A stretch of 64,000 nt of DNA from Neobacillus pocheonensis (lineage in GTDB: Bacteria; Bacillota; Bacilli; Bacillales; Cytobacillaceae): the NCBI GenBank assembly GCA_023702235.1, contig JAMQCR010000001.1, forward strand, positions 372,001-436,000, in the 5' to 3' direction. A program made the position numbers and the translations under genes. The notes below the pieces were generated by a model that did not search any database, was not told the origin of the DNA, and saw only the letters and a list, made by a program, of their open reading frames with translations. Of the stretch, positions 39,113 to 49,386 are shown one piece after another. How positions within the stretch are numbered: position 1 is the first letter of the stretch; each line of letters begins with the position of its first letter.

Positions 39113-40430
39113 TTGGCTACAAAGCATGAACAAATTTTGCAATACATCGATGAACTCCCAATCGGTGAAAAAATATCCGTCAGGCAAATCGCCAAGGCGA
39201 TGAACGTAAGTGAAGGTACAGCCTATAGAGCGATAAAGGAAGCTGAAAATAAAGGATACGTTAGTACGATTGAAAGAGTTGGAACAATAAGAATTGAACG
39301 GAAGAAAAAAGAAAATATTGAAAAGCTTACTTTTGCGGAAGTTGTAAATATCGTAGATGGTCAGGTTTTGGGCGGAAGAGCTGGTTTGCATAAAACCTTG
39401 AATAAATTTGTCATTGGGGCATGAAATTAGAGGCATGATGCGGTATACTGAGGCAGGCAACCTGCTAATTGTCGGAAACCGGACGCAAGCACACGAGCTT
39501 GCATTAAAGGAAGGTGCTTCCGTACTTATTACTGGTGGATTTGATTCTGAAGAACATGTAAAAAAACTTGCAGACAAGTTAGAATTGCCGGTAATTTCTA
39601 CGTCCTATGATACGTTTACGGTTGCCACAATGATTAACCGGGCAATTTACGACCAATTAATAAAAAAGGAAATTATTCTGGTCGAAGATATCTTAACACC
39701 CTTATCGGATACATTTTTTCTAAAAACGTCCGATAAAGTAGCAAAATGGCATGAATTTAATACTGAGACAACACATAGCCGTTATCCTGTGGTTGATCAA
39801 AATATGAGGATTCAGGGAATGGTTACATCCAAAGATATTTTGGGACAGGTTCCCGAGACCTCCATCGACAAGATTATGACAAAAAATCCGATGACTGTTA
39901 ACGGAAAAACAAGTGTCGCTTCAACGGCACATATGATGGTCTGGGAAGGAATTGAAGTGCTCCCAGTTGCGGACGACGCTAACAGATTAGTTGGGATTAT
40001 CAGCAGGCAGGATGTTTTAAAGGCTTTGCAAATGAACCAGCGTCAGCCACAGGTTGGGGAAACTCTTGATGATATTGTTACCAATCAGATGGTCCTAGTG
40101 CGTGGAAAAGCAAAGGGGGAAGAAGTTTACTCATGTGAGGTTACCCCCCAAATGACAAACCAACTTGGAACCATCTCTTATGGTGTATTTACAACCATCG
40201 TGTCGGATGCTGCCAACCGGGTATTACGAAGCTATAAAAAAGGTGACCTTGTTGTTGAAAATATGACAATTTATTTTTTCAAACCAGTGCAAATGGAGAG
40301 TAAATTAGAAATCTATCCAAAAGTGCTTGAAGTAGGACGAAAATTTGGGAAAGTGGATGTAGAAGTTTTTAATGATGGAATTCTCGTTGGGAAAGCAATG
40401 ATGATGTGTCAGTTGCTTGACCGGGGTTAA
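39113..40430 (+). CDS. ytoI: YtoI, DRTGG-CBS-hotdog regulator-like protein (two missing bases)
   Basis: 439 residues after repair, the B. subtilis YtoI length. Domain order: N-terminal winged helix (ISVRQIAKAMNVSEGTAYRA), DRTGG domain, two CBS domains (ILTPLSDTFFL and IMTKNPMTVNG) and a C-terminal hotdog thioesterase-like domain. TTG 39113 is preferred to GTG 39104 because AAGGGTG lies six bases before it and it gives MATKHEQILQYID. Two A deletions, at GGGGCATG (39420) and GAGGCATG (39434), both in GGCAATG contexts, shift the frame; repair gives FVIGAMKLEAMMRYTE. Function is unknown; CBS domains suggest nucleotide sensing. Confidence 0.9.
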
Positions 40431-40437
40431 TGAACAA

Positions 40438-40470
40438 CAAAAAAGCCGCTTCCAGTTGGATAGCGGCTCA
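40438..40470. terminator. Bidirectional terminator, ytoI / ytpI
   Basis: AGCCGCT ... AGCGGCT hairpin with A6 on one side, which is a T run for the minus-strand ytpI gene. Confidence 0.75.
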
Positions 40471-40475
40471 AATTA

Positions 40476-40787
40476 TTATTTTTTTGTTACATACATTTCT
40501 GCTTCCTGAACCGCAAATGGTAGGTAATGCTTATACTTTTTGAAGCCTATCCAGGTAAAAAAACCACCATAAATGATAAAGATTGCTACAATAATAAAGG
40601 TGATCATGGAATGCGAAATGAATAGTAGATGGTTAATTCCAAATATGCAGACAAATAACCCGAGTGCAATACTTGATTTAGCAGAAAGCCATTTTTTTTC
40701 AACTGGACGGTTGCTTCGGAAGTATTTTGTTTTATAGAATAAATAGAAAGCAAATAGAATTACAATCGGGATTACAAGTACAGACAT
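40476..40787 (-). CDS. ytpI: YtpI family membrane protein
   Basis: 103 residues from ATG 40787, placed by GGAGGAAGAG. Three hydrophobic helices (residues about 2-17, 38-56 and 63-85) with basic connecting segments (KTKYFRSNRPVEKKW) and a YKHYLPFAVQEAEMYVTKK tail. This is the YtpI layout, function unknown. Convergent with ytoI and divergent from nrnA, as in B. subtilis. Confidence 0.85.
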   Translation of the reverse strand: MSVLVIPIVILFAFYLFYKTKYFRSNRPVEKKWLSAKSSIALGLFVCIFGINHLLFISHSMITFIIVAIFIIYGGFFTWIGFKKYKHYLPFAVQEAEMYVTKK

Positions 40788-40890
40788 TTCTCTTCCTCCA
40801 TCTTTCAAAAATCTCTATTTATTGTAACTGTATTCTTAACAAAATGCCAGAATTGGGTCAAAAAAACGATTAGAAGACAAAGGAGCTTGT

Positions 40891-41832
40891 ATGAAAGAAA
40901 ACATTTTAGAAACAATTAAACAATTTGAAACCATTATTGTCCATCGACACGTTCGCCCCGATCCGGATGCCTATGGGTCACAATGTGGCCTGGTTGAGAT
41001 TTTAAAAGAGTCCTTCCCTGCTAAAAAGGTATACGCGGTTGGTCAAGAAGAGCCTTCTTTAAATTATATGCGTCGGCTGGATTCTATCGAAGATGAAGTA
41101 TATAAAGGTGCTTTGGTTATTGTTTGCGATACGGCAAATGCCGAAAGAATTTGTGACAAGCGCTATACCATGGGAGATAAGTTAATAAAGATTGATCATC
41201 ACCCAAACGAAGACCCTTATGGTGATTTATTATGGGTTGATACGAGTGCCAGCTCGTGTAGTGAAATGATCTATGAATTTTATTTATCCGGAAAAGATAA
41301 GGGTTTGAAAATGAGTGATGAAAGTGCAAGGTTGTTGTTTGGAGGAATTGTGGGGGATACGGGAAGATTCCTTTTTCCAAGTACAACGGATAAGACCTTT
41401 TTATATGCTGGTGAATTGATTCATTACAATTTTTCTCGTACTGAATTGTTTGATAAAATGTATGAGCTTAATCCAAATATCATCAAGTTGAATGGATATA
41501 TTTTACAAAACTTTGAGCTTCAAGAAAACGGTGTTGGCTCAGTTATCCTTTCGAAGAAACTGTTAGATGAGTTTGATGCCCAACCACCTGAAGCGTCCCT
41601 TCTTGTAGGAACATTAGGAGATGTTAAAGGGATTAAAGCATGGGTTTTTTTCATTGAGGAAAAGGATCAAATTCGAGTCCGACTACGTTCTAAGGGTCCA
41701 GTAATTAATGGGGTAGCAAGAAAGTTTAATGGAGGCGGTCATCCTTTAGCTGCTGGAGCATCCATATATTCATGGGACGAAGTGGAACATGTACTAAAAG
41801 AACTAAGTGAGGTATGTGAAAAACATTCCTAA
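40891..41832 (+). CDS. nrnA: Oligoribonuclease / pAp phosphatase NrnA
   Basis: 313-residue DHH/DHHA1 phosphoesterase that degrades nano-RNA and 3'-phosphoadenosine-5'-phosphate. Catalytic motifs: HRHVRPDPDAYGS, VIVCDTANAERI, KIDHHPNEDPYG (DHH), and GDTGRFLF; the DHHA1 substrate motif is FNGGGHPLAAGA. Start ATG 40891 follows AAAGGAGC. Intact. It shares a terminator with the convergent ytrI. Confidence 0.93.
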   Translation: MKENILETIKQFETIIVHRHVRPDPDAYGSQCGLVEILKESFPAKKVYAVGQEEPSLNYMRRLDSIEDEVYKGALVIVCDTANAERICDKRYTMGDKLIKIDHHPNEDPYGDLLWVDTSASSCSEMIYEFYLSGKDKGLKMSDESARLLFGGIVGDTGRFLFPSTTDKTFLYAGELIHYNFSRTELFDKMYELNPNIIKLNGYILQNFELQENGVGSVILSKKLLDEFDAQPPEASLLVGTLGDVKGIKAWVFFIEEKDQIRVRLRSKGPVINGVARKFNGGGHPLAAGASIYSWDEVEHVLKELSEVCEKHS

Positions 41833-41849
41833 TCTTTTTCAGCACATAA

Positions 41850-41880
41850 AAACGGCTCTATTGTATTAGAGCCGTCTTTT
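41850..41880. terminator. Bidirectional terminator, nrnA / ytrI
   Basis: AACGGCTCTA / TAGAGCCGT stem with flanking A and T runs; it overlaps the ytrI stop. Confidence 0.85.
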
Positions 41881-42381
41881 CATCCTCAAAATGGATCTCC
41901 AGTTGGATGGACAGTGTCGTATAAATCACCATTTCCTTAACCTGAAGCTTATATCTTTTATCATTGATTTTAACAGGCTTATTTTCAATCGTTTTTTTTA
42001 TCAGTTCTTTGCTTTTATACACGGTTTCAATATCTTTAGCAATCATCATACTAATGTCGTCTTTAACTGAATCCTCTGTCTCTAAAACACTTAATGAATC
42101 GAGTTTGTACTTCTCCCAGTTTGTTATTTTTACATTGATTTTCTGGATTGTAAGTTTTGCAATATTTCTTTTATTCATTTCCTTATACTCATCTTGCCAA
42201 ATCTTAATCTCTCCATTAAGGTCCTTAATTTGCTGCTGCTGATTTCGAATTAATTTTGTATCCTTTTCTTGCCAGACACCGTTTATATATAAAAAAATAC
42301 ACCAGCTAATGGCTCCGCCAACAACCATTCCGGAGAAAAAACGCTGCCATGAAGCCTTCGATAAAATGGAGGAATTCTCAT
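41858..42381 (-). CDS. ytrI: Sporulation membrane protein YtrI (one frameshift)
   Basis: 174-residue sporulation protein needed for normal spore formation in B. subtilis. The true start is the ATG at 42381, overlapping the ytrH stop as ATGA, and gives MRIPPFYRR. One G is missing near 42354 (minus strand CGAAGGCTTCA for CGAAGGGCTTCA); repair restores RRASWQRFFSGMVVGG and joins the membrane helix (VVGGAISWCIFLYINGVW) to the coiled-coil and C-terminal domain. Read without repair the gene would appear to start near 42328 and lose its conserved head. Confidence 0.88.
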
Positions 42382-42719
42382 GAGGAAATATGCTCCTGTG
42401 TTAACCAATTAATTAGAAGTGCACCTGTTTGAGCTCCTCCTAAAGCAGAGAGAATCAATAATATTTGCTTGAAAACATCCTTTGTTTCCGCATTAAATAA
42501 CCCTCTTTCAAAACTATATACGGTATCAAAGGTTCCCCCAATGGCTGCAACAATAGCCCAGATTCGAAGCAACGAAGATAATTGATAAACTCTTGTTAAC
42601 GGAGGGTGTCCTGTCAGGAAGGAGGCAATTCCCCCAATTAATGCTCCGCCAAGTATGACTCCAAGCGCGATAAAATAGCTTTCGATAAAAGCAGGGAAAA
42701 AACCGATTTCTTTCATCAT
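42378..42719 (-). CDS. ytrH: Sporulation protein YtrH
   Basis: 113-residue membrane protein with conserved segments FIALGVILGGALIGGI, IVAAIGGTFDTVYSFERG and SALGGAQTGALLINWL. Start ATG 42719 (MMKEIGFFPAF) follows GGGCGG; the second ATG at 42716 is equally possible. Operon with ytrI by ATGA overlap. In B. subtilis the pair is mother-cell (sigma-E) expressed. Confidence 0.9.
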   Translation of the reverse strand: MMKEIGFFPAFIESYFIALGVILGGALIGGIASFLTGHPPLTRVYQLSSLLRIWAIVAAIGGTFDTVYSFERGLFNAETKDVFKQILLILSALGGAQTGALLINWLTQEHISS

Positions 42720-42751
42720 TTCAACCGCCCTTACGTAAAATAAAGACCTCT

Positions 42752-42780
42752 TAAACATGTATATGGACAAACCAATATGA
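42752..42780 (-). promoter_or_regulatory. Possible sigma-E promoter of ytrHI
   Basis: On the minus strand TCATATT (42780-42774) matches the sigma-E -35 (KMATATT); 14 bp later is CATGTTTA, which matches only half of CATACAHT. Position and known regulation support it; the -10 is weak. Confidence 0.4.
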
Positions 42781-42938
42781 TTATGTTTTAAGGCTCTGAA
42801 AGAAATATGAGGATTGTCCAGCTCCACAAGAATAAGCTTCGGAAGCGATACATCGCTTTTCAATATGAGAACATACTTTCTTTTTCTGAAATTAACTCTA
42901 TAATAAATGATAGAGATCAAGTTTAAAGGGGTGACAAA

Positions 42939-45900
42939 ATGTCTTTTATTCACCTTCATGTATATAGTGCTTATAGTTTATTGACGAGTACCGCTTCTGT
43001 ACCTGATTTAATAGAAAACGCCCAAAAAAAGGGATTTACAGCTTTGGCGGTAACTGACAGAAATGTGATGTACGGAACGATTGAATTTTATAAGCTATGT
43101 ATAAAAAGCAATATTAAGCCAATTATTGGCTAACAGTTGATGTGGAAAGTGAAATTACAGAAACAAAAATCTTTCCACTCGTTTTACTAGCTGAAAATGA
43201 CCAGGGGTTTAAGAACCTTTTAAAAATATCCAGTGCGGTTCAAACAAAAGCCGAGAATGGAATTCCATTAAAATGGTTAAAGCATTATTCTGACGGACTA
43301 ATTGCCATTACACCAGGGGTAGAAGGAGAAATTGAACAGTATCTTTTAAACGATAATGAAGGTCTTGCGAAAGACCTGATACGAAAGCTAGACGCAATCT
43401 TTGGCACCGGTAATTTTTTTCTATCCATTCAAAATCATCAGCTAGAACAAGAAAAAGCGATTAGAAACCAATTTCAGTTGATTTCGAAAGAATTGACTAT
43501 TCCACTTGTGGCAACCAACCGAGTTCATTATTTAGAAAAAGAGGATATGTTTGCTCAAGAATGCTTGTTAGCGATCAAGAATGGCGATAAACTGCAGGAC
43601 GAGGATCATGAAAAGTTGGAAAGTGACCAATTTCATTTAACAACAGCTGATGAAATGGTAGAAAGATTCTCAGAATTTCCGGAAGCATTAGAAAATACAC
43701 TTCGAATTGCTGAAAGATGTAATGTAAACATTGAATTAAATAAAACCTATCTACCGTCCTACCCAACAGAAAATGGAATGCCAGCTGAACAATACTTAGA
43801 AAGGTTATGCGAACAGGGGTTAAATGAACGCTTTTCCGCTCCTTCTAAAGAATACTTTGATCGTTTGTCCTATGAATTAGCAGTAATCAAGCGAATGAAA
43901 TTTAGCAACTATTTTTTGATTGTTTGGGATTTTATGAGATATGCTCGGGAAAATAGTATTTTAACTGGGCCGGGCAGGGGGTCCGCCGCTGGGTCACTGG
44001 TCGCTTATGTATTGTATATCACAGATGTAGACCCCCTCGAACATAATCTATTATTTGAGCGTTTTTTAAACCCAGAGCGGATTTCAATGCCCGATATTGA
44101 TATCGATTTTCCTGACCATCGCCGTGATGAAGTGATTGAATATGTAGCAACGAAGTACGGAGAGTTACATGTGGCACAAATTGTAACCTTTGGGACTCTT
44201 GCTGCAAAAGCAGCATTAAGAGATGTAGGCAGAGTATTTGGGTTAAATTCAAAAGAGCTAGACCATTTATCTAAGCTTATACCCTCACGCTTAGGAATTA
44301 GCCTGCTTGAGGCATATAAAGAATCAGAACAGCTTCGTTCCTTTATTAACGAAAGTCCAATGAACCGCAGACTTTACGACACAGCAATAAAGCTTGAAGG
44401 TTTGCCAAGACACACATCTACACATGCTGCAGGCGTGGTTTTAAGTAAGAAGCAGCTTATTGAATTAATTCCAATTCAAAAAGGGTCTCATCACGTATAT
44501 TTGACTCAGTACTCTATGGAGCATCTCGAAGAAATTGGTTTATTGAAAATGGATTTCTTAGGACTAAGAAATCTCTCACTTCTTGAATCGATTTTGTCAT
44601 CCATTCATCGAAAAACTGGCAGAAAAATTGATATTCGGTCTATCCCTTTGCAGGATAGCAAAACCTTCGAATTATTAGCAAAGGCTGGAACCACGGGCAT
44701 CTTTCAGCTTGAATCGGAAGGGATGAGAAAGGTTTTAACTAGGTTAAAACCATCCCGTTTTGAAGATATTGTGGCTGTTAATGCGTTGTATCGACCTGGA
44801 CCAATGGAAAATATTCCACTTTTTATTGACCGGAAACATGGGCGTCAGCAAGTTGATTATCCACATCCCGATTTAAAACCAATCCTAGAAAATACCTATG
44901 GTGTTATTGTCTATCAAGAACAGATCATGCAAATTGCATCTACCATGGCAGGCTTCTCTCTTGGTGAAGCAGATTTGTTAAGAAGAGCAGTAGGAAAAAA
45001 GAAAAAAGATGCGTTAGACCAGGAACGATCCCACTTTGTTCAGGGAGCCATGAATAAAGGATATGAACGTTCGCTTGCTAATGATATCTATGATTTAATT
45101 GTCCGATTTGCTAATTATGGTTTTAATCGCAGTCATGCAGTTGCCTATAGCATGATTGCCTACCAATTGGCATACTTGAAGGCTAATTTCCCAATTTATT
45201 TCATGGCCGGACTTCTCACGTCTGCAATTGGAAATGAAGTAAAATTATCTCAATATGTAATGGAAACAAGGCAAAGCGATATCACTGTTCTTCCTCCTTC
45301 CATTAACAGTAGTGGATACTCATTTCAGGCTGAAAAAGAGGGCATTCGCTATAGTCTTGCCGCAATAAAAAGCGTGGGTGCCGCTGCATTGAAGGAAATC
45401 TTCCGAGCCCGAAAAAAGAAAAAGTTTGAAGATCTATTTGATTTTTGCATAAGGGTATCTTCTAAAGCAATTAACCGTAAAACCCTTGAACAACTTGTCC
45501 ATTCCGGAAGCTTTGATGAGTTTGGGGAAGATCGGGCAGTCCTTCTTGCTAGCTTGGATGTGGCAATTGAGCATGCCCAATTAATGAAACCCAATGATTT
45601 AAATCAATTTGAATTATTTGCAGAAGAGATAGGGCTCAAGCCAAAGTATGTTCAAGTAGATCCTATCAGGCTTGAGGATAAGCTTACATTTGAAAAAGAG
45701 GCACTTGGCTTCTACCTCTCGGACCACCCTGTTTCTCTTTATGAAAAAAGGCTTAAACAAAGTGGGGCACATCTATTATTTGCTTTAGGGGCAGAACAAA
45801 AATGGGCTTCATCAGGCGTTTATATTTCGACAATGAAAAAAATCCGCACTAAAAAAGGCGACTCCATGGCATTTATGTCAGTCAGTGATTCCAGCGGTGA

Positions 45901-46300
45901 TATGGAGGCTGTTGCATTTCCGAATGTTTTTAGAAAATATTCAAACCTATTAGATCAGGGGAAATTTGCCTTGATTGAAGGAAAAGTAGAAGAACGTGAA
46001 GGGAAGCCTCAATTCATCATTCAACAAGTTTTCGAAATAGAAACATGGTTAAAAGCAAAAACTTTCAAACCATCCGTATTGTATTTGAAAATCGAAGCGG
46101 AAAAACAAGATGAAAAATCGTTACAACAATTAAATCGACTTTTAAAAGGTAGTAGAGGGACCACAAGCGTGATAGTACATTATGAAGCCAGCAAAAAAAC
46201 TGTACGATTAACTGCTGAGAACAATATTAATCCTAACGCAAAATTGTTGGACTTATTAAGAGAATTTCTTGGCTCAACGAATGTCGTCCTAAAAGAATAA
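42939..46300 (+). CDS. dnaE: DNA polymerase III alpha subunit DnaE (one frameshift)
   Basis: Error-prone C-family polymerase used with PolC in Firmicutes for lagging-strand primer extension and repair. Domains: PHP (MSFIHLHVYSAYSLLTSTAS), polymerase palm and fingers (GPGRGSAAGSLVAYVL, PDIDIDFPDHRRDEV), helix-hairpin-helix and OB-fold C terminus (MKKIRTKKGDSMAFMSV). A break at 43128 (ATTGGCTAAC for ATTGGGCTAAC) lacks one G; repair gives PIIGLTVDVESE and 1120 residues. Start ATG 42939 follows AAAGGGGTGA. Confidence 0.96.
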
Positions 46301-46303
46301 TTC

Positions 46304-46331
46304 TTTACAACTATCGAAGATATGTTATAGT
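46304..46331 (+). promoter_or_regulatory. Promoter of ytsJ
   Basis: TTTACA at 46304 and TATAGT at 46326 with a 16-bp spacer and an extended TG two bases before the -10. The predicted start is near 46338. Confidence 0.62.
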
Positions 46332-46346
46332 GATAATGAGACAAGT

Positions 46347-46359
46347 GTGGTCTGACCAC
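46347..46359 (+). promoter_or_regulatory. Operator-like palindrome upstream of ytsJ
   Basis: GTGGTCTGACCAC, a palindrome of the TGGTnnnACCA kind used by FadR-subfamily GntR regulators. It would lie about 10 bp after the predicted transcription start. The run CCTTTTT follows, so a weak dnaE terminator is the alternative. Confidence 0.55.
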
Positions 46360-46428
46360 CCTTTTTATTCGGGCAATTATTGTTGATATTATCATTAAAT
46401 TTCTTTTAAAATTTGAGGGGTGACGATC

Positions 46429-47667
46429 TTGACTTTGCGTGAAGAAGCACTGCATATGCATCGAATTAACAGAGGAAAATTAGAATCAAAATCGAAAGTA
46501 CAAGTCCGTAATGCGAAAGATTTAAGTTTAGCCTATTCACCAGGGGTTGCTGAGCCATGTAAAGATATTTACGAAAAACCTGAGCTGGTTTATGAGTATA
46601 CCATGAAGGGAAATATGGTTGCAGTGGTTTCTGATGGAACGGCGGTTCTGGGACTTGGTAATATTGGACCTGAAGCAGCATTACCTGTTATGGAAGGTAA
46701 AGCCGTTTTGTTTAAAAGCTTTGCTGGTGTAGATGCATTTCCAATCTGTTTAAACACAACAGATGTTGATAAAATTGTAGAAACTGTAAAGTTACTCGAG
46801 CCTACTTTTGGCGGGGTGAATCTTGAAGATATCGCTGCTCCAAATTGCTTTGTCATTGAAGAAAGGTTAAAAAAGGAAGCAAATATTCCAATCTTCCATG
46901 ATGACCAGCATGGAACCGCTATTGTCACGGTTGCTGGCCTTGTTAATGCACTAAAACTAATCGGCAAAAAAATGACTGAAATTAAAGTGGTAGCAAACGG
47001 TGCAGGGGCAGCAGGAATTGCCATCATTAAGTTATTATATTTCTACGGTGTAAGGGATATCATTATGTGTGATACGAAAGGTGCCATTTACGAAGGACGC
47101 CCTCAAGGGATGAATGCGGTTAAGTCTGAAGTGGCGAAATACACGAATCGTGATAATCTAACTGGTAGTCTTGCAGATGTTATTAAGGGCGCTGATGTTT
47201 TTATTGGTGTTTCAGTCGCTGGAGCGTTAACAAAGGAAATGGTTGCATCCATGAATTCTGATTCCATTATTTTTGCAATGGCCAACCCGGATCCAGAAAT
47301 TATGCCTGATGAAGCAAAAGAAGCCGGAGCTAAAGTAGTAGGTACAGGACGATCTGATTTTCCTAATCAGGTTAACAACGTCCTCGCATTTCCTGGAATT
47401 TTCCGTGGAGCACTTGACGTCCGTGCAACACATATTAACGAAAAAATGAAAGTGGCTGCTGTTGAAGCTATTGCTAGTTTAATCGCTGAAAACGAACTAA
47501 GTGCAGACTATGTCATCCCAGGACCTTTTGATGTAAGGGTAGCACCAGAAGTGGCTGCTGCTGTTGCAAAAGCAGCTATGGAAACAGGTGTGGCTCGACT
47601 TAAAGTAGACCCACAGGAAGTAAAAGAGAAAACAATGAGGCTCGCTATTATTGGTAAAAGTGAGTGA
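46429..47667 (+). CDS. ytsJ: NADP-dependent malic enzyme YtsJ
   Basis: 412-residue malic enzyme converting malate to pyruvate, CO2 and NADPH; YtsJ is the major isoform during growth on malate in B. subtilis. Features: LAYSPGVAEPCKDI, the malate/metal-binding NLEDIAAPNCFVIEE and FHDDQHGTAI, and a Rossmann fold with VVANGAGAAGIAI. The TTG start at 46429 (MTLREEALHMH) is placed by GAGGGGTGA. Intact. A GntR regulator gene follows by 9 bp, and an operator-like palindrome precedes it. Confidence 0.94.
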   Translation: MTLREEALHMHRINRGKLESKSKVQVRNAKDLSLAYSPGVAEPCKDIYEKPELVYEYTMKGNMVAVVSDGTAVLGLGNIGPEAALPVMEGKAVLFKSFAGVDAFPICLNTTDVDKIVETVKLLEPTFGGVNLEDIAAPNCFVIEERLKKEANIPIFHDDQHGTAIVTVAGLVNALKLIGKKMTEIKVVANGAGAAGIAIIKLLYFYGVRDIIMCDTKGAIYEGRPQGMNAVKSEVAKYTNRDNLTGSLADVIKGADVFIGVSVAGALTKEMVASMNSDSIIFAMANPDPEIMPDEAKEAGAKVVGTGRSDFPNQVNNVLAFPGIFRGALDVRATHINEKMKVAAVEAIASLIAENELSADYVIPGPFDVRVAPEVAAAVAKAAMETGVARLKVDPQEVKEKTMRLAIIGKSE

Positions 47668-47676
47668 ACTGACTAA

Positions 47677-48301
47677 GTGACAAATACCAAAGTATATATA
47701 GAGATTGTTAAGCAGTTAAGAGAAATGATTACTGCTGACAGTCTTAAGTCCGGAGATAAAATACCTTCTGAACGTGAATTGTCTGAGCGCCTGAATGTCG
47801 GGCGCTCTTCCGTTAGAGAGGCACTTAGGCTTGGAACTACTCGGATTAATTGAAACTAGACGAGGCGAAGGGACCTTTATTAGGGATTTTCGAGGTCACC
47901 AGCTTGTACAACTTCTCAGTACCTTTATTTTACAGGATGAAAAAGCGAAGCGAGATGTTTTCGAGACAAAGAACCTCATTGAAATGGATTGTCTTAGGTT
48001 AGCACTTCAAAGGATTGAAAAAACACATACGGTGGATTTAAAGGTATGGGTAGAATCCGATCAATTCCAGGATGCTGACGAATTTTTTTACCGAATTATT
48101 GAGATTGCAGATAACCACTTATTATTAAGAATGTGGATTGTATTAAAAGATTATTACGCTTCATTACATTGTCGTAAGGTAGTGTATAAGAGGAAGGATT
48201 ATCTTGTCTTGCTTAATGCCTTATCAGAAAAAGACGAGGAAAAGACGCTTTCCGCTTATCATGAACTACGAAAATTGTCTTTTTCTTACGACATAAACTA
48301 A
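47677..48301 (+). CDS. GntR/FadR-subfamily regulator (two missing bases)
   Basis: 208 residues after repair. N-terminal GntR winged helix (SGDKIPSERELSERLNVGRS then SVREALRALELLGLIETRRG) and a short FCD-like helical C-terminal domain typical of metabolite-responsive FadR-type regulators. GTG 47677 is the only possible start because a stop codon lies directly upstream; its ribosome site is poor, suggesting coupling to ytsJ. The frame breaks at about 47830 (TTAGGCTTGG for TTAGGGCTTTGG). It sits between malic enzyme and acetyl-CoA carboxylase genes, with matching palindromes before ytsJ and accD; the ligand is unknown. Confidence 0.85.
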
Positions 48302-48309
48302 CAGATTTT

Positions 48310-48322
48310 GTAGACAGTCTAC
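48310..48322 (+). promoter_or_regulatory. Perfect palindrome after the GntR gene
   Basis: GTAGACAGTCTAC, 8 bp after the gntR stop and near TATAGT (about 48325). Too short a loop for a terminator; it may be an operator, sequence different from the TGGTCTG palindromes. Confidence 0.35.
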
Positions 48323-48382
48323 TTTATAGTTAATAAGACAAGCAAATTTCCCCTGTGAAATGGGTAATTTATTAAATTCATC

Positions 48383-48399
48383 AAGTGGTCTGGCCACTT
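48383..48399 (+). promoter_or_regulatory. Operator-like palindrome upstream of accDA
   Basis: AAGTGGTCTGGCCACTT, an almost perfect 17-bp palindrome sharing TGGTCTGnCCA with the site before ytsJ. It lies 112 bp before the accD start and 82 bp after the GntR gene. A clean -35/-10 pair could not be picked. Confidence 0.62.
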
Positions 48400-48510
48400 C
48401 ATATGGGTGCGTAAGGTATGAAGTATAGGTAGAATAGAAAGACTTTTGATTAGTAGATTGAAAAAAACTTGCCGGCAGGCCTTAAGCATACCGACGAGGG
48501 AGGTTTAATT

Positions 48511-49386
48511 TTGCTTAAAGAGCTTTTTATAAAAAATAATACAAAAAAGAAAAAATATGCAACGATTCCATCTGAAATGGTAAAAAGTGAAGTACCGGAA
48601 GGGATTATGACAAAGTGCCCTTCATGCAAGAAAATCATGTATACAAAAGAACTAAATAAGAACTTAAAGGTATGCATACATTGCGGATATCATCATTCGA
48701 TGAATTCATTTGAGCGAATTGACAGCTTCCTAGATGCAGGCAGTTTTGAAGAGCTCAATGAGAATATGATTTCTGGAAATCCGTTGAATTTCCCTGATTA
48801 TCTTGAAAAGATTGAAAAGGACCGTCAAAAAACGAAATTAAATGAAGCGGTCGTAACAGGGACTGGGACTGTAAATGGAATAAAAATAGTCTTAGCTGTT
48901 ATGGATTCCACTTTTCGAATGGGCAGCATGGGCTCAGTAGTTGGTGAAAAAATAACACGAGCAATCGAAAAAGCTGATGACCTTTCAGTACCTTTTATTA
49001 TTTTTACTGCTTCTGGAGGAGCCAGAATGCAGGAAGGTGCATTAAGTTTAATGCAGATGGCGAAAACTAGTGTCGCCTTAAAGAAATTTAGTAATCATGG
49101 AGGATTGATTATTTCAATTATGACTCATCCGACCACAGGTGGAGTTTCAGCTAGCTTCGCCTCATTAGGTGATTTCAACTTCGCTGAACCGGAAGCCTTA
49201 ATTGGCTTTGCCGGCCGCAGAGTGATTGAACAATCAATCCGAGAGGAATTACCTGAGGACTTTCAGACTTCAGAGTTTCTTTTAAAACATGGCCAGCTTG
49301 ATGCGATTATCTCTCGCCTTGATTTAGTTGGGAAAATAACGAACATTCTAGAAATTCATCAACCTGGAGGTGAGATTGAATGGTAG
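48511..49386 (+). CDS. accD: Acetyl-CoA carboxylase carboxyltransferase beta subunit
   Basis: 291-residue half of the carboxyltransferase that makes malonyl-CoA for fatty acid synthesis. An N-terminal four-cysteine zinc ribbon ([11 protein letters not shown] ... VCIHCGYH) is followed by the crotonase-fold domain with [29 protein letters not shown] and [17 protein letters not shown] 48511 is chosen because AGGGAGGT lies eight bases upstream and it gives the family start MLKELF. It overlaps accA by 7 bp. Confidence 0.95.
   Translation: MLKELFIKNNTKKKKYATIPSEMVKSEVPEGIMTKCPSCKKIMYTKELNKNLKVCIHCGYHHSMNSFERIDSFLDAGSFEELNENMISGNPLNFPDYLEKIEKDRQKTKLNEAVVTGTGTVNGIKIVLAVMDSTFRMGSMGSVVGEKITRAIEKADDLSVPFIIFTASGGARMQEGALSLMQMAKTSVALKKFSNHGGLIISIMTHPTTGGVSASFASLGDFNFAEPEALIGFAGRRVIEQSIREELPEDFQTSEFLLKHGQLDAIISRLDLVGKITNILEIHQPGGEIEW

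Noticed and set aside
46347..46370. GTGGTCTGACCAC plus T run as an ordinary dnaE terminator
   Set aside because: The stem is only five base pairs and lies after a good extended -10 promoter; the matching palindrome before accD has no T run, so an operator is favoured, though a dual role is possible.
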